From assembly GCA_020635115.1 (NCBI GenBank), contig JACKAK010000012.1:1-64000 (forward strand): DNA of 64,000 nt, written 5' to 3'. The DNA comes from Halobacteriovoraceae bacterium (GTDB lineage: Bacteria; Bdellovibrionota; Bacteriovoracia; Bacteriovoracales; Bacteriovoracaceae). The notes under the pieces are model-generated. The model made no database searches. It was given only the letters and a program-made list of their open reading frames with translations, and was not told the DNA's origin. The translations under genes and the position numbers were made by a program. Shown one piece after another: positions 47,043 through 54,726 of this stretch; position 1 is the first letter of the stretch; every line of letters begins with the position of its first letter.

Positions 47043-47813
47043 TTATTCATCCCCTCCGCTATCGGCCGATTCTCTTTGGGCGGGAGGTAAGAATGCGCTT
47101 AATTTTTCTTTAATTAGCCTAGGATTCTCTCCTGCTACAATTCCCAGAGTTCCAGCAATAACGATATTCATCTTTGTAATTTCTAATTGAGATCTATATA
47201 CAAGCTTTTTCCCAAGAGGGATTGCAAAAGCGTTTGCTAAAATCGCTCCATAAAATGTCGTCAAAAGAGCAACGGCCATCGCCGGCCCAATCGCCGAAGG
47301 ATCAGATAGGTTTTGAAGCATTTGAACAAGTCCAATCAGTGTTCCAATCATACCAAATGCTGGGCCATCGGCACCAATCCCATCTAGTACGTCAGCTCCA
47401 GTTTTATGTCTTTGTTCCATTGCATCTATTTCAAGTTGTAAAATGGCCTGGATAACTTCTGGTGGCCTATTATCAGCGGCCAAAGTCATTGCTTTTTTCA
47501 TAAATGGATCTTCAACTGGAACTTTTTCAAGTGCAAATACCGATTCTCTTCTAGCAGTTTCTGCAAGACTTCCTATTTCTTCGATTGTTTCTTTAGGATC
47601 TGCAGGGGTGAAAAATATTGATTTCATTGTGAAGGCCATAAGCTTAACAACCACTTCCATGGGCCATTTAATAAATGTTGCAGAAATAACCCCTAGCCCA
47701 ACAACAATAATTGAAGGGACATCAATAAATATGACAATACTTCCACCAGCTAAGATTGCACCCATAACGGCAACAGTTGCTAGTGCTAGACCAATGACGG
47801 TTGCGATGTCCAT
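47043..47813 (-). CDS. motA: Flagellar motor stator protein MotA
   Basis: 256 residues from ATG 47813, chosen because AGGAAGG lies 4 nt upstream. Four membrane helices; conserved stator residues in the PGP-like and cytoplasmic regions (IGPAMAVALLTTFYGAILANAFAIPLGKKL). The upstream leader (47814-48049) holds a hairpin at 47846-47863 and ends at an insertion sequence. It forms the proton channel with MotB. Confidence 0.93.
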   Translation of the reverse strand: MDIATVIGLALATVAVMGAILAGGSIVIFIDVPSIIVVGLGVISATFIKWPMEVVVKLMAFTMKSIFFTPADPKETIEEIGSLAETARRESVFALEKVPVEDPFMKKAMTLAADNRPPEVIQAILQLEIDAMEQRHKTGADVLDGIGADGPAFGMIGTLIGLVQMLQNLSDPSAIGPAMAVALLTTFYGAILANAFAIPLGKKLVYRSQLEITKMNIVIAGTLGIVAGENPRLIKEKLSAFLPPAQRESADSGGDE

Positions 47814-47845
47814 AATTCCTTCCTCTAGAAACGTATATATCAACT

Positions 47846-47863
47846 CCTCGGTGTCACCCGGGG
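47846..47863. repeat. Hairpin in the motA leader
   Basis: A 6-bp stem (CCTCGG with CCGGGG, including one T-G pair) lies about 33 nt before the motA ATG. On the plus strand it runs into CTTTTTG and looks like a terminator, but no plus-strand gene points at it; it may stop antisense transcripts or serve as a leader hairpin. Confidence 0.35.
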
Positions 47864-48032
47864 CTTTTTGAGAAAAAAAATGGCCAGGGAAATTTTTTCC
47901 TGTATTTATGAACTAAAAAGTTTTTAGGTTTTAAGGTAAAAAGCTTACATTTCAATAGCTAAGAAGTAAGTGTATTTTTCTTATGAGAATAGGATTAACC
48001 AATGAAAGATGAAATTTGCGTATAGAAGTTGG

Positions 48033-48049
48033 CAAATTTACAATTACTC
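48033..48049 (+). repeat. Left 17-bp direct repeat (target duplication)
   Basis: CAAATTTACAATTACTC is identical to the copy at 49504-49520. The pair flank the insertion sequence and fit a target-site duplication of 17 bp. Confidence 0.85.
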
Positions 48050-48235
48050 TGTAACTACCTGAGAAAAATGTCCTATTTGATGTTAAGCGATTTTGACCAA
48101 CACCTGCTTAATGTAATTAGTTTTACGGACAGATTTCCATAAATTGTAACCTTTTTAAATCTTTTTTTAGTTTCCTCATATTTACTTCCCCTTACAAACT
48201 ACTTTTTAAGGTAATTTGACCCTATTATTTTTTCA

Positions 48236-49381
48236 TCATGCGACCCTTTTTAAATCCTCAAAACATTCATAGGCCAGTTTCACTCCATTTAATAAAAACA
48301 TTTCCAACTTTCCATCTCTGTATCGCCTAATCTCCACTGTTTTTCCAATAAGTGAATGGCCATTTTCCCTTGAGACAAGGTATTTATGGCCTTCAAAACT
48401 TAATATTTCCCCTTCACCTATTTTTCTATGATCTCTAATCGTCAAAACTTCATTGAGATCTATTAGTTCTTCAAGTTTTCTATAAGCTGGTCTTTGATCT
48501 TTTGCAGATACTGAGAACTTCAGGTTGTAGGCAGTGATAAACTCTTCTAAGTACCTATTTGCAGCTTCAATATTCTTTATCCCTCTAAGCCTAATTTCTG
48601 AACAAAGCCTGTCCTGAAGGGTTTTAAATAGCCTCTCAATCCGTCCTTTCGCTTGAGGACTGTTGGCCTGAATAGAGATAATTCCAAGCTCGTTCATGGC
48701 CCTATTCATATTTGTAAAACCCTGTCTTTTCCCGCCACCATAAATTCCGGCCTTATCAGAATAAAGCATTTGGAAGACACCATATTTATTAATTATTTGT
48801 TCCACCACATCCATCGCTGCAAAAGTTGTCTCTGTAGGAGTAAATTTCGCAGCTAAAATCTTTCCAGTGGCATCATCAATGGCAGCAGTCAGACAAAAAG
48901 GTGAACAGTCATGAATCCAGCGATGAGGGCTTCCATCAATTTGAACCATTAACCCTTCTTTCTCATAACGCTTTCTTCTAGGGTGAGATTTTCTTTTTGC
49001 TTTTTTCTGGTAGGGAATAATCAGGCCCTCTTGTAGTAAAAGGTTTCTAATAGTGGTGTAAGTAGGGATGCTGTCAAATTCATGAGAATTATTTTCGCGT
49101 AGTTTTTCAATAAAGTGAACGAGATTAAGGCCGTTATATCTTCCAAGATAAAGTTGAATAATTTTATTGGATACTTTCATTGATGTTTTATTGTGAGGTA
49201 TTCGACCTTTATTACCATGTATTAGAGAAGCAACACCTTGTTCTCTAAACCCTTTCACAAGCCTCCTAAACTGTCTTTCACCAATTTCTAAAGCACAGCA
49301 AGCATCTTCAGATCGAAGTTCACCGTTAAGATACTGAGAGATAATATCTATCCTAATCTGTTGTTTTGTTTTAAAATTCAT
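48236..49381 (-). CDS. DDE transposase
   Basis: 381 residues, intact. N-terminal helix-turn-helix (CCALEIGERQFRRLVKGFREQG), then an rve-type integrase core: Asp149 (QIDGSPHRW), Asp209 (YSDKAGIYG), and Glu249 (SPQAKGRIERLFKTL). The 39 residues between Asp209 and Glu249 fit a DDE enzyme. The start is at the foot of a large hairpin and its AAGGAGG ribosome site lies within that hairpin (see 49382-49458). No frameshift or stop is seen, so it is probably active. Confidence 0.9.
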   Translation of the reverse strand: MNFKTKQQIRIDIISQYLNGELRSEDACCALEIGERQFRRLVKGFREQGVASLIHGNKGRIPHNKTSMKVSNKIIQLYLGRYNGLNLVHFIEKLRENNSHEFDSIPTYTTIRNLLLQEGLIIPYQKKAKRKSHPRRKRYEKEGLMVQIDGSPHRWIHDCSPFCLTAAIDDATGKILAAKFTPTETTFAAMDVVEQIINKYGVFQMLYSDKAGIYGGGKRQGFTNMNRAMNELGIISIQANSPQAKGRIERLFKTLQDRLCSEIRLRGIKNIEAANRYLEEFITAYNLKFSVSAKDQRPAYRKLEELIDLNEVLTIRDHRKIGEGEILSFEGHKYLVSRENGHSLIGKTVEIRRYRDGKLEMFLLNGVKLAYECFEDLKRVA

Positions 49382-49458
49382 AAGACCGACCTCCTTGTTG
49401 GTATTTGATTGTTTTTTTGTTTAATCAAATAATACCAACATTGCAGGTGGTCGGTCTT
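49382..49458 (-). promoter_or_regulatory. Large hairpin over the transposase promoter and ribosome site
   Basis: Outer arms AAGACCGACC (49382-49391) and GGTCGGTCTT (49449-49458) are perfect, and GTTGGTAT/ATACCAAC plus TTTGATT/AATCAAA pair inside. The transposase AAGGAGG (49390-49396 on the minus strand) lies in the 3' arm. An extended -10, TGGTATTAT, sits at 49437-49429, so native transcripts would begin near the loop and skip the 5' arm. Read on the plus strand, it ends in TTTTT and could act as a terminator. Confidence 0.6.
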
Positions 49459-49503
49459 TTTCGCTTACTAAATAATGCGTGACATCTTTGAGTAGTATCT
49501 ACA

Positions 49504-49520
49504 CAAATTTACAATTACTC
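49504..49520 (+). repeat. Right 17-bp direct repeat (target duplication)
   Basis: Identical copy of 48033-48049. Flanking bases outside the two copies differ, so the duplication is 17 bp. Confidence 0.85.
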
Positions 49521-49549
49521 GATATCTCTAGATCAAAAAAGCTATAAAA

Positions 49550-49762
49550 TTACAGATCAAGAGTCTCAAGATAAACGGCCATACGTTGCCTTAATTCGTC
49601 TAAGGTTAGAACTTCTTCTTCCATGAGAAGCTCTTCTTTAATAAATTCACTAGGAAAACCTGTAAGATTGGCCAAGGATCTTAAAGAAACGAAATCATTC
49701 TCCCTGGAACTGTTAAACTGAGCAAAATCCTCACCTACTTTAGCAAAGCTTAGAGCAGTCAT
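49550..49762 (-). CDS. Small hypothetical protein
   Basis: 70 residues, soluble and acidic: MTALSFAKVGEDFAQF, then SLRSLANLTGFPSEFIKEEL, a segment that resembles a short helix-turn-helix, and an acidic C-terminus. AAAGGAG lies 5 nt before ATG 49762. Unrecognised. It lies next to the insertion sequence, whose right repeat begins 30 bp beyond its stop. Confidence 0.55.
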   Translation of the reverse strand: MTALSFAKVGEDFAQFNSSRENDFVSLRSLANLTGFPSEFIKEELLMEEEVLTLDELRQRMAVYLETLDL

Positions 49763-49893
49763 CTACACTCCTTTGTATTTCCCCTCAAACACTCCTATTC
49801 GAGGTTTATGCGTGCTGTCTACGATAATTCTATCCGGCCAAGATTTATGATGTCAATTCACAGAAGCAATTGTAAGTTTTTTTTAGTTTACTC

Positions 49894-51108
49894 TCAACTC
49901 TCTTTGCGAGAATCTGTCAGGTCGAAAAAACAATCTAAAAAGCTTGAGATCTTTAAATTCATTTCTTCGTACTCATTTTTACATTCACTCAACAGAGTTA
50001 TTCCTCCTCCAGCATGTAATTCTATTTCTGAATTTGATAGATTAATTTCAGCTGTACGAATATTTATACTTGAAGCAAAGTGAGTATTAGTTCTTAAAAA
50101 TGTGCTCCCACAATAAAACTTTCTCGGAATATTTTCTATTTCAAACAATAATTTCATGACTCTTTTTTTAGGTGCACCAGTTATACTTCCACCTGGGAAA
50201 AGAGAATTTAAAACAGATCCTAGATTCATTTCTTTAAGCAATTTTGTACTCACCAGTGAGTATTGGTGCAAAATTTGAGGTACTATTAAGGGCGATTTTC
50301 TTTTTCTCACAATTGAAGGTCTGTTGGCGATTTTACTAAGGTCATTTCGAATCATATCCGTAATCATATCTAATTCTGCACCATTTTTTTTGTCTTTTAT
50401 CAGTTTTATCCAAAGAATTTTCCAGTCCTCATTTTCTTTCAATCTATATGTTCCTTTAATGGGCATGGAATAGATACTTTCTTCTCCTTTAAAACTTCCT
50501 TTTTGAAATAGTCCTTCAGGAGAGTTTGAAAATAGAATGAGTTCAATATTTGGAATATATGAAAAATGAGAATAAGCTGATAAATGGTCAGATTTTGAAA
50601 CAAAAAGATCAAAAAGTTTTTTTTCATCTGGCCTTTCTAATATTCTAAGTTTAAATCGATTTGTTAAATTGAGTTGATAACATTCACCAAGTAATAGACA
50701 TTGCCTAGCTTTATTGAAGGCATACTCATATGATTTAAGAACTGGAAACTCAATGAATTTGACATTGTAATTCTGGGCACTCACCTTTTTGAAATCTATG
50801 ACTTGTGACTTATTATACTGAATTTTTATAGCTAATAATTCATCTTGCCCTAGAAGCTCTTGATTGTTATAAAAATGACCCCACTCGTAAGTAAAGTGGT
50901 ACACTGTATTAGTTTTAGAACTATCTTCAAAAATTTTTTCATTTTCTAATTGATCGGCAAACATTTGGGGAGTGAAGGGTTGTTCATTTTGTAAGAGAGG
51001 ATTTACAACTCTATTAGAATAATAAAGTTCACAAACAATAGGTTTTTCTAATAGAAGAAACTTTTTATTACCAAGGTAAAAACAACTAAAGGGGGCCTTA
51101 AGGGCCAT
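49894..51108 (-). CDS. pabB: Aminodeoxychorismate synthase component I-like (PabB)
   Basis: 404 residues, chorismate-binding core. ELDMITDMIRNDLSKI, the SLFPGGSITGAPKKRVM motif and YCGSTFLR ... HAGGGIT agree with the PabB/TrpE family; the short length and PIKGT (not P-I-A-G-T of TrpE-like enzymes) favour PabB. It would convert chorismate and ammonia to aminodeoxychorismate for folate. GGAG is 10 nt before the ATG, which follows the dnaB stop by 6 bp. No pabA or pabC lies nearby. Confidence 0.85.
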   Translation of the reverse strand: MALKAPFSCFYLGNKKFLLLEKPIVCELYYSNRVVNPLLQNEQPFTPQMFADQLENEKIFEDSSKTNTVYHFTYEWGHFYNNQELLGQDELLAIKIQYNKSQVIDFKKVSAQNYNVKFIEFPVLKSYEYAFNKARQCLLLGECYQLNLTNRFKLRILERPDEKKLFDLFVSKSDHLSAYSHFSYIPNIELILFSNSPEGLFQKGSFKGEESIYSMPIKGTYRLKENEDWKILWIKLIKDKKNGAELDMITDMIRNDLSKIANRPSIVRKRKSPLIVPQILHQYSLVSTKLLKEMNLGSVLNSLFPGGSITGAPKKRVMKLLFEIENIPRKFYCGSTFLRTNTHFASSINIRTAEINLSNSEIELHAGGGITLLSECKNEYEEMNLKISSFLDCFFDLTDSRKES

Positions 51109-51114
51109 GGTATT

Positions 51115-52452
51115 TTACTCCTGTGCAGGTGCAAAACTTAAATTTTCAAACGATGTGTATGAGCCAACCCAGGCGAGTTTGGCCGTACCTGTTTCACCGG
51201 CCCTATTTTTTCCAACAATTATTTCAGCGATACCTTTTTCATTGGTATTTGGATTGTAGACTTCATCGCGATAAACCATCATAACAATATCTGCATCTTG
51301 TTCTATCGAGCCAGATTCTCTGAGATCAGAGACAATTGGTCTTTTATTAGGCCTAGCTTCTACAGCACGGTTGAGCTGAGAAAGAGCGATAATGGGACAT
51401 TCGAGTTCTTTGGCGAGATTTTTTAGTCCCCTTGAGATTTCAGAAATTTGTTGTTCCCTAGAAGGATTATTTGAGGCCGATTTCATAAGCTGGAGGTAAT
51501 CAATAACGATCATTCCGAGACCAGAATCTGCTTTAATTTTTCGACACTGTGATTGAATGTCGAAAAGAGTGATATTTGCAGAGTCATTTATGAAAACAGG
51601 AAAAGTAGAAATTTCTTTAACGGCCTCTCCGATACTTCTTAAATCTGTGTCTAAGAAGTTTTTGGTTCTCATTCTTTTTGAATCAACTTTGGCCCTAGAT
51701 GAGAGAACTCTTGAGCTGAGTTCGTTTGCTAACATTTCCAGAGAAAAAATGGCGACAGGAAGTCCGGTTCTTTCACAGGCATTTATGGCCAGATTAAGTG
51801 CCAAGGAAGTTTTTCCCATTGCGGGTCTTGCCGCTAAGATAATCAGTTGTCCTGCTTGCAATCCAAGGAGGAGTTGATCAAGTTTAGGGTATCCAGTTGA
51901 TATCCCCTGTATTTCACCAGTCTGTCTTGAAGTGTCTTCTAAATCTTTAAGATTTGATTTTAGACATTCGTTAATTCTAACCATCCCTCCAGATTTAGCG
52001 TCGTTTGTGAGTTTAAAAAAGCTACTTTCAACATCCTGAATAAAGTCTTCTACTTTTCCAGAAAAGCTCATTCCATGCTCTGCAACTCTCATCGCAGTTT
52101 GGACAATTTTTCTAAGGGATGATTTGTCTCTTACAATTTTGGCGTAGTGATAAATATTGGCAGAGCTGGCCTGATCCTCAACAATATTTAAAATAGCGCT
52201 TTGTCCTCCGACTTGATCTAATTTACCTAGATCAGTGAGTTTTGAGCATACTGTTACGTAGTCAATTGGTTGATTATTAATAACCAGGTCTTTAATAACT
52301 TCAAATACAGTTCCATATTGTGGGTGATAGAAATCATCTTTAGAAAGTTCTAAATCAAAGATTTCATCAAAGACTGAGCCATCAATAATCAAACAACCAA
52401 GTAGAGATTTTTCAGCAAGAAGGTCATGTGGAGCTTCTTTAATTTGAGACAT
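51115..52452 (-). CDS. dnaB: Replicative DNA helicase DnaB
   Basis: 445 residues. N-terminal helical domain (LLAEKSLLGCLIIDGSVFDEIF), Walker A AARPAMGKTSLAL, FSLEMLANELSSR, Walker B MIVIDYLQLM, and the H3/H4 region ALSQLNRAVEARPNKRP. A standard hexameric fork helicase. It lies after the rplI terminator but on the same strand; its own promoter probably lies in the 60-bp gap, and pabB may be co-transcribed with it. Confidence 0.96.
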   Translation of the reverse strand: MSQIKEAPHDLLAEKSLLGCLIIDGSVFDEIFDLELSKDDFYHPQYGTVFEVIKDLVINNQPIDYVTVCSKLTDLGKLDQVGGQSAILNIVEDQASSANIYHYAKIVRDKSSLRKIVQTAMRVAEHGMSFSGKVEDFIQDVESSFFKLTNDAKSGGMVRINECLKSNLKDLEDTSRQTGEIQGISTGYPKLDQLLLGLQAGQLIILAARPAMGKTSLALNLAINACERTGLPVAIFSLEMLANELSSRVLSSRAKVDSKRMRTKNFLDTDLRSIGEAVKEISTFPVFINDSANITLFDIQSQCRKIKADSGLGMIVIDYLQLMKSASNNPSREQQISEISRGLKNLAKELECPIIALSQLNRAVEARPNKRPIVSDLRESGSIEQDADIVMMVYRDEVYNPNTNEKGIAEIIVGKNRAGETGTAKLAWVGSYTSFENLSFAPAQE

Positions 52453-52480
52453 GAGTAGATTCCTTCTTCAGAAAAATTGA

Positions 52481-52506
52481 ACCCCAGGTGAGAGATCACC
52501 TGGGGT
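52481..52506 (-). terminator. Strong terminator after rplI
   Basis: Perfect 11-bp stem ACCCCAGGTGA/TCACCTGGGGT, GAGA loop. On the minus strand it runs into TCAATTTTTC. It ends the bS6/bS18-rplI operon and separates it from dnaB. Confidence 0.85.
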
Positions 52507-52511
52507 AAAAA

Positions 52512-53087
52512 TTAAGCTTGAACTTCTTCTTGTACTTCTTCAGCAGTTGCTTCATCCGTAGCTTGTGCTTCAGCATCGGCCTTAGCTTTCGCTTTTTTAG
52601 CAATGGCCGCTTCTTGCTTTTTCTTCATTTCTTCAGCTTGAACTGGATCCATAGTCACTTTAACTGTAAAATTCGCTTCAACTTCTGGGAAGAGTTTAGC
52701 TTTAACATTGAAAGTCCCTGTAGATTTAATAGGAGTTTCAATAATTAACAATCTTCTTTCAATTTCTATTGTTCTTTCAGACAATATTTTTGACAATTCA
52801 GAGTTTGTAACACTTCCAAAGAGTTTTCCATTGTTACCAACTTTTTTTACAAGTTCGATGTTTAGTCCATCGATTTTTTTCTTTAAATCAAGCGCATACT
52901 TGTATTCTTCTGCGACTTTTTTTGCGAGGGCCTTTTTTTGATTTTCAAATGCTTTTTTGTTTTTATCATCGGCAATAACTGCAAGATTTTTTGGAACAAG
53001 ATAATTTCTCCCATAACCAGCAGAAACATTTACTATTTCTCCGACGTTTCCTAGTGCAGGAACTTTTTCTGTTAATATAACTTTCAT
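52512..53087 (-). CDS. rplI: Large-subunit ribosomal protein bL9, extended C-terminus
   Basis: 191 residues. The first 148 match bL9: MKVILTEKVPALGNVGEIVNVSAGYGRNYLVP, the long linking helix, and KLFGSVTNSELS. The last 45 residues are an Ala/Lys/Glu-rich tail (EEMKKKQEAAIAKKAKAKA...) absent from E. coli bL9, probably helical and disordered. It is the last gene of the ribosomal operon. Confidence 0.95.
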   Translation of the reverse strand: MKVILTEKVPALGNVGEIVNVSAGYGRNYLVPKNLAVIADDKNKKAFENQKKALAKKVAEEYKYALDLKKKIDGLNIELVKKVGNNGKLFGSVTNSELSKILSERTIEIERRLLIIETPIKSTGTFNVKAKLFPEVEANFTVKVTMDPVQAEEMKKKQEAAIAKKAKAKADAEAQATDEATAEEVQEEVQA

Positions 53088-53088
53088 T

Positions 53089-54090
53089 TTAATTCTCCTT
53101 ATTTCGATTTATCATCTTTCTAAAATCAAACCATTGGTCAAAAACTCCAACAATTACAACAACATGCCATAAAGACCAAATGGTAAATACAACAAATAGA
53201 GAGCGAATAAATCCCTTAATCTGTAATTTATTGAGTAGTGAAATATAAATTCCGAAGCCTTGAAAAAAGTAAAAAACTCCAACACAAGCAAGAATGTTTC
53301 CTCCAACGTAATCAAGTTTTAGATGAGGACTAAAATCTGAAAACAAAACGCAGGATAGTCCTACGATTAGGAAATAAACGAGATAATTTGGAGACTTAAA
53401 ATTGACAAGGTCATTTGAAGTATAAGGGTATGTACTCTTTTGTATCCATATGTGGGATGCTCTTAGGACAGAAAACAAACTCGCCCAAAGACTAAGAAAA
53501 ATTCCAACAAAGAACACTGATGGTAAAATGCTGACAATTGTGGTTGCCATTTCTTTGGGGTTTTTTAGAACGTCTTCAAGATATCTGGCCCTTTCTCCAC
53601 CTTTTGCAAAAAGATCAGGATCTAGCTGCTTATAGTGTTCAAGTTCTGAAACAAGAATCTTTTCAAATTGTTCAACAACAGAAATTTCAAGACCTAAGAT
53701 ACTCAGGCCAAGAATGAGAAAAGATAGGCCAGCAATAATTGCACCTATTTTAACGATTCCTTCAACAGGGTCCATCTCTTTAACAAAAATTTGGTATAGC
53801 ATCACTCCATAAAAAAATGAAAGTGAAACAACTCCAAAAAAAAGAGGATTCACATTATTGAAAATAATTGAAAAAAGATAGATAACAAGTATGCTAAAGG
53901 CGCCCATGAGCATGGTCTTGTTTTTCCCATACATAATAAGTGAAAAGAGTATTGGTGCAGGAGCAAAGAGGGACAAAAGGCCGGTTGTAGATAAAACTAT
54001 AAATACAACTGATAAAAAGAACCAACGAGACCAGTTAAGGTCGGACACTGTTGGATTTTGAATTTCTGGCCCAGTATTGCTCATGCTCAA
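53089..54090 (-). CDS. DUF2232 integral membrane protein
   Basis: 333 residues, about 8 membrane helices (first at 23-46). DUF2232/YybS-like proteins lie beside rpsF-rpsR-rplI in several phyla, as here. The start is TTG 54090 (AAGGA 9 nt upstream) or ATG 54084. It is co-transcribed with the S6-S18 gene (12-bp gap) and rplI (1-bp gap). Function unknown. Confidence 0.75.
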   Translation of the reverse strand: MSMSNTGPEIQNPTVSDLNWSRWFFLSVVFIVLSTTGLLSLFAPAPILFSLIMYGKNKTMLMGAFSILVIYLFSIIFNNVNPLFFGVVSLSFFYGVMLYQIFVKEMDPVEGIVKIGAIIAGLSFLILGLSILGLEISVVEQFEKILVSELEHYKQLDPDLFAKGGERARYLEDVLKNPKEMATTIVSILPSVFFVGIFLSLWASLFSVLRASHIWIQKSTYPYTSNDLVNFKSPNYLVYFLIVGLSCVLFSDFSPHLKLDYVGGNILACVGVFYFFQGFGIYISLLNKLQIKGFIRSLFVVFTIWSLWHVVVIVGVFDQWFDFRKMINRNKEN

Positions 54091-54102
54091 TTTTTACATT
54101 CC

Positions 54103-54726
54103 TTATATTCTTTCAGCAATTCTATTATTCATATAGCTTGCTACACCAATTTGTCTTGCACGCTTAATTGCAGTGTTAACAAACCTTTGATGTTTTCTAC
54201 TCACACCTGAAACTCTTGCTGGCCCAATTTTTCCAAATTCATTTACTAGCCATGCATATGTATTGGGATCTTTCCAATCTGCAATAAGTTTATTTGAAGT
54301 AAACCAACAATTTTTTCTTTTAGCGAATTTTTTACGCCCTTTTTCAGATTCTTCTCCCTCAGTATCCTCGACCTCAGTTCCCTTTTTGGCCTTAGAAAAA
54401 GGAGTTTTGTAATTTTTGAGAATTTGTTGCTCTTGAGAAGCTTCTCCAAGTTTAACAAACATGTACTTTATAACAGATTCATTAATGCCCAAACGTCTTT
54501 GAATTTCTTTGTTTGCAGCACTATCTGACTTATAAATAAAGTAGAGATAGTTACCTGATTGAAGTCCTGATGAAGTTGGTTGTGGAAATCTCATTGTTCC
54601 CCAATCATCACTCAACAATACTGAACCAAGATTTGCTTCAGTTACTTCTGAAACAATTTTTTTTAGTGACGCTACTTGGTCTTCTGTTGCGTCAGGTCTT
54701 GCGACTACTGCCAATTCATAAATCAT
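54103..54726 (-). CDS. rpsF: Fused ribosomal proteins bS6-bS18
   Basis: 207 residues in one frame. Residues 1-97 are bS6 (MIYELAVVARPDATEDQ, YLYFIYKSDS, VIKYMFVKL). Residues 98-131 are a charged linker (KAKKGTEVEDTEGEESEKG). Residues 132-207 are bS18 (KRKNCWFTSNKLIADWKD, GPARVSGVSRKHQRFV, AIKRARQIGVASY). No stop, frameshift or internal ribosome site separates them. S6 and S18 form a heterodimer on the small-subunit platform, so a tether is workable. AGGAGG precedes ATG 54726; a separate rpsR is not in this window. Confidence 0.93.
   Translation of the reverse strand: MIYELAVVARPDATEDQVASLKKIVSEVTEANLGSVLLSDDWGTMRFPQPTSSGLQSGNYLYFIYKSDSAANKEIQRRLGINESVIKYMFVKLGEASQEQQILKNYKTPFSKAKKGTEVEDTEGEESEKGRKKFAKRKNCWFTSNKLIADWKDPNTYAWLVNEFGKIGPARVSGVSRKHQRFVNTAIKRARQIGVASYMNNRIAERI

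Larger units (their letters stand above)
48050..49503 (-). mobile_element. Insertion sequence, IS1202-like (ISNCY) group
   Basis: 1454-bp element bounded by the 17-bp direct repeats. Both ends read inward as TGTA, with ATGTC at the same offset (18 nt in) and TAAGCGA 35-40 nt in; intervening bases are only partly matched. It holds one transposase gene. Ends beginning TGT and a long duplication fit the IS1202 group as I know it, though the group call is by inspection. It is inserted between motA and the small gene at 49550. Confidence 0.8.

Noticed and set aside
47443..47871. 142-residue frame antisense to motA
   Set aside because: Shadow of the MotA reading frame; low-complexity Thr/Ile/Ser content.
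48020..48060. A dif/Xer site as the insertion target
   Set aside because: The IS1202 group is sometimes linked with Xer sites, but the flanks do not resemble the two 11-bp half-sites of dif.
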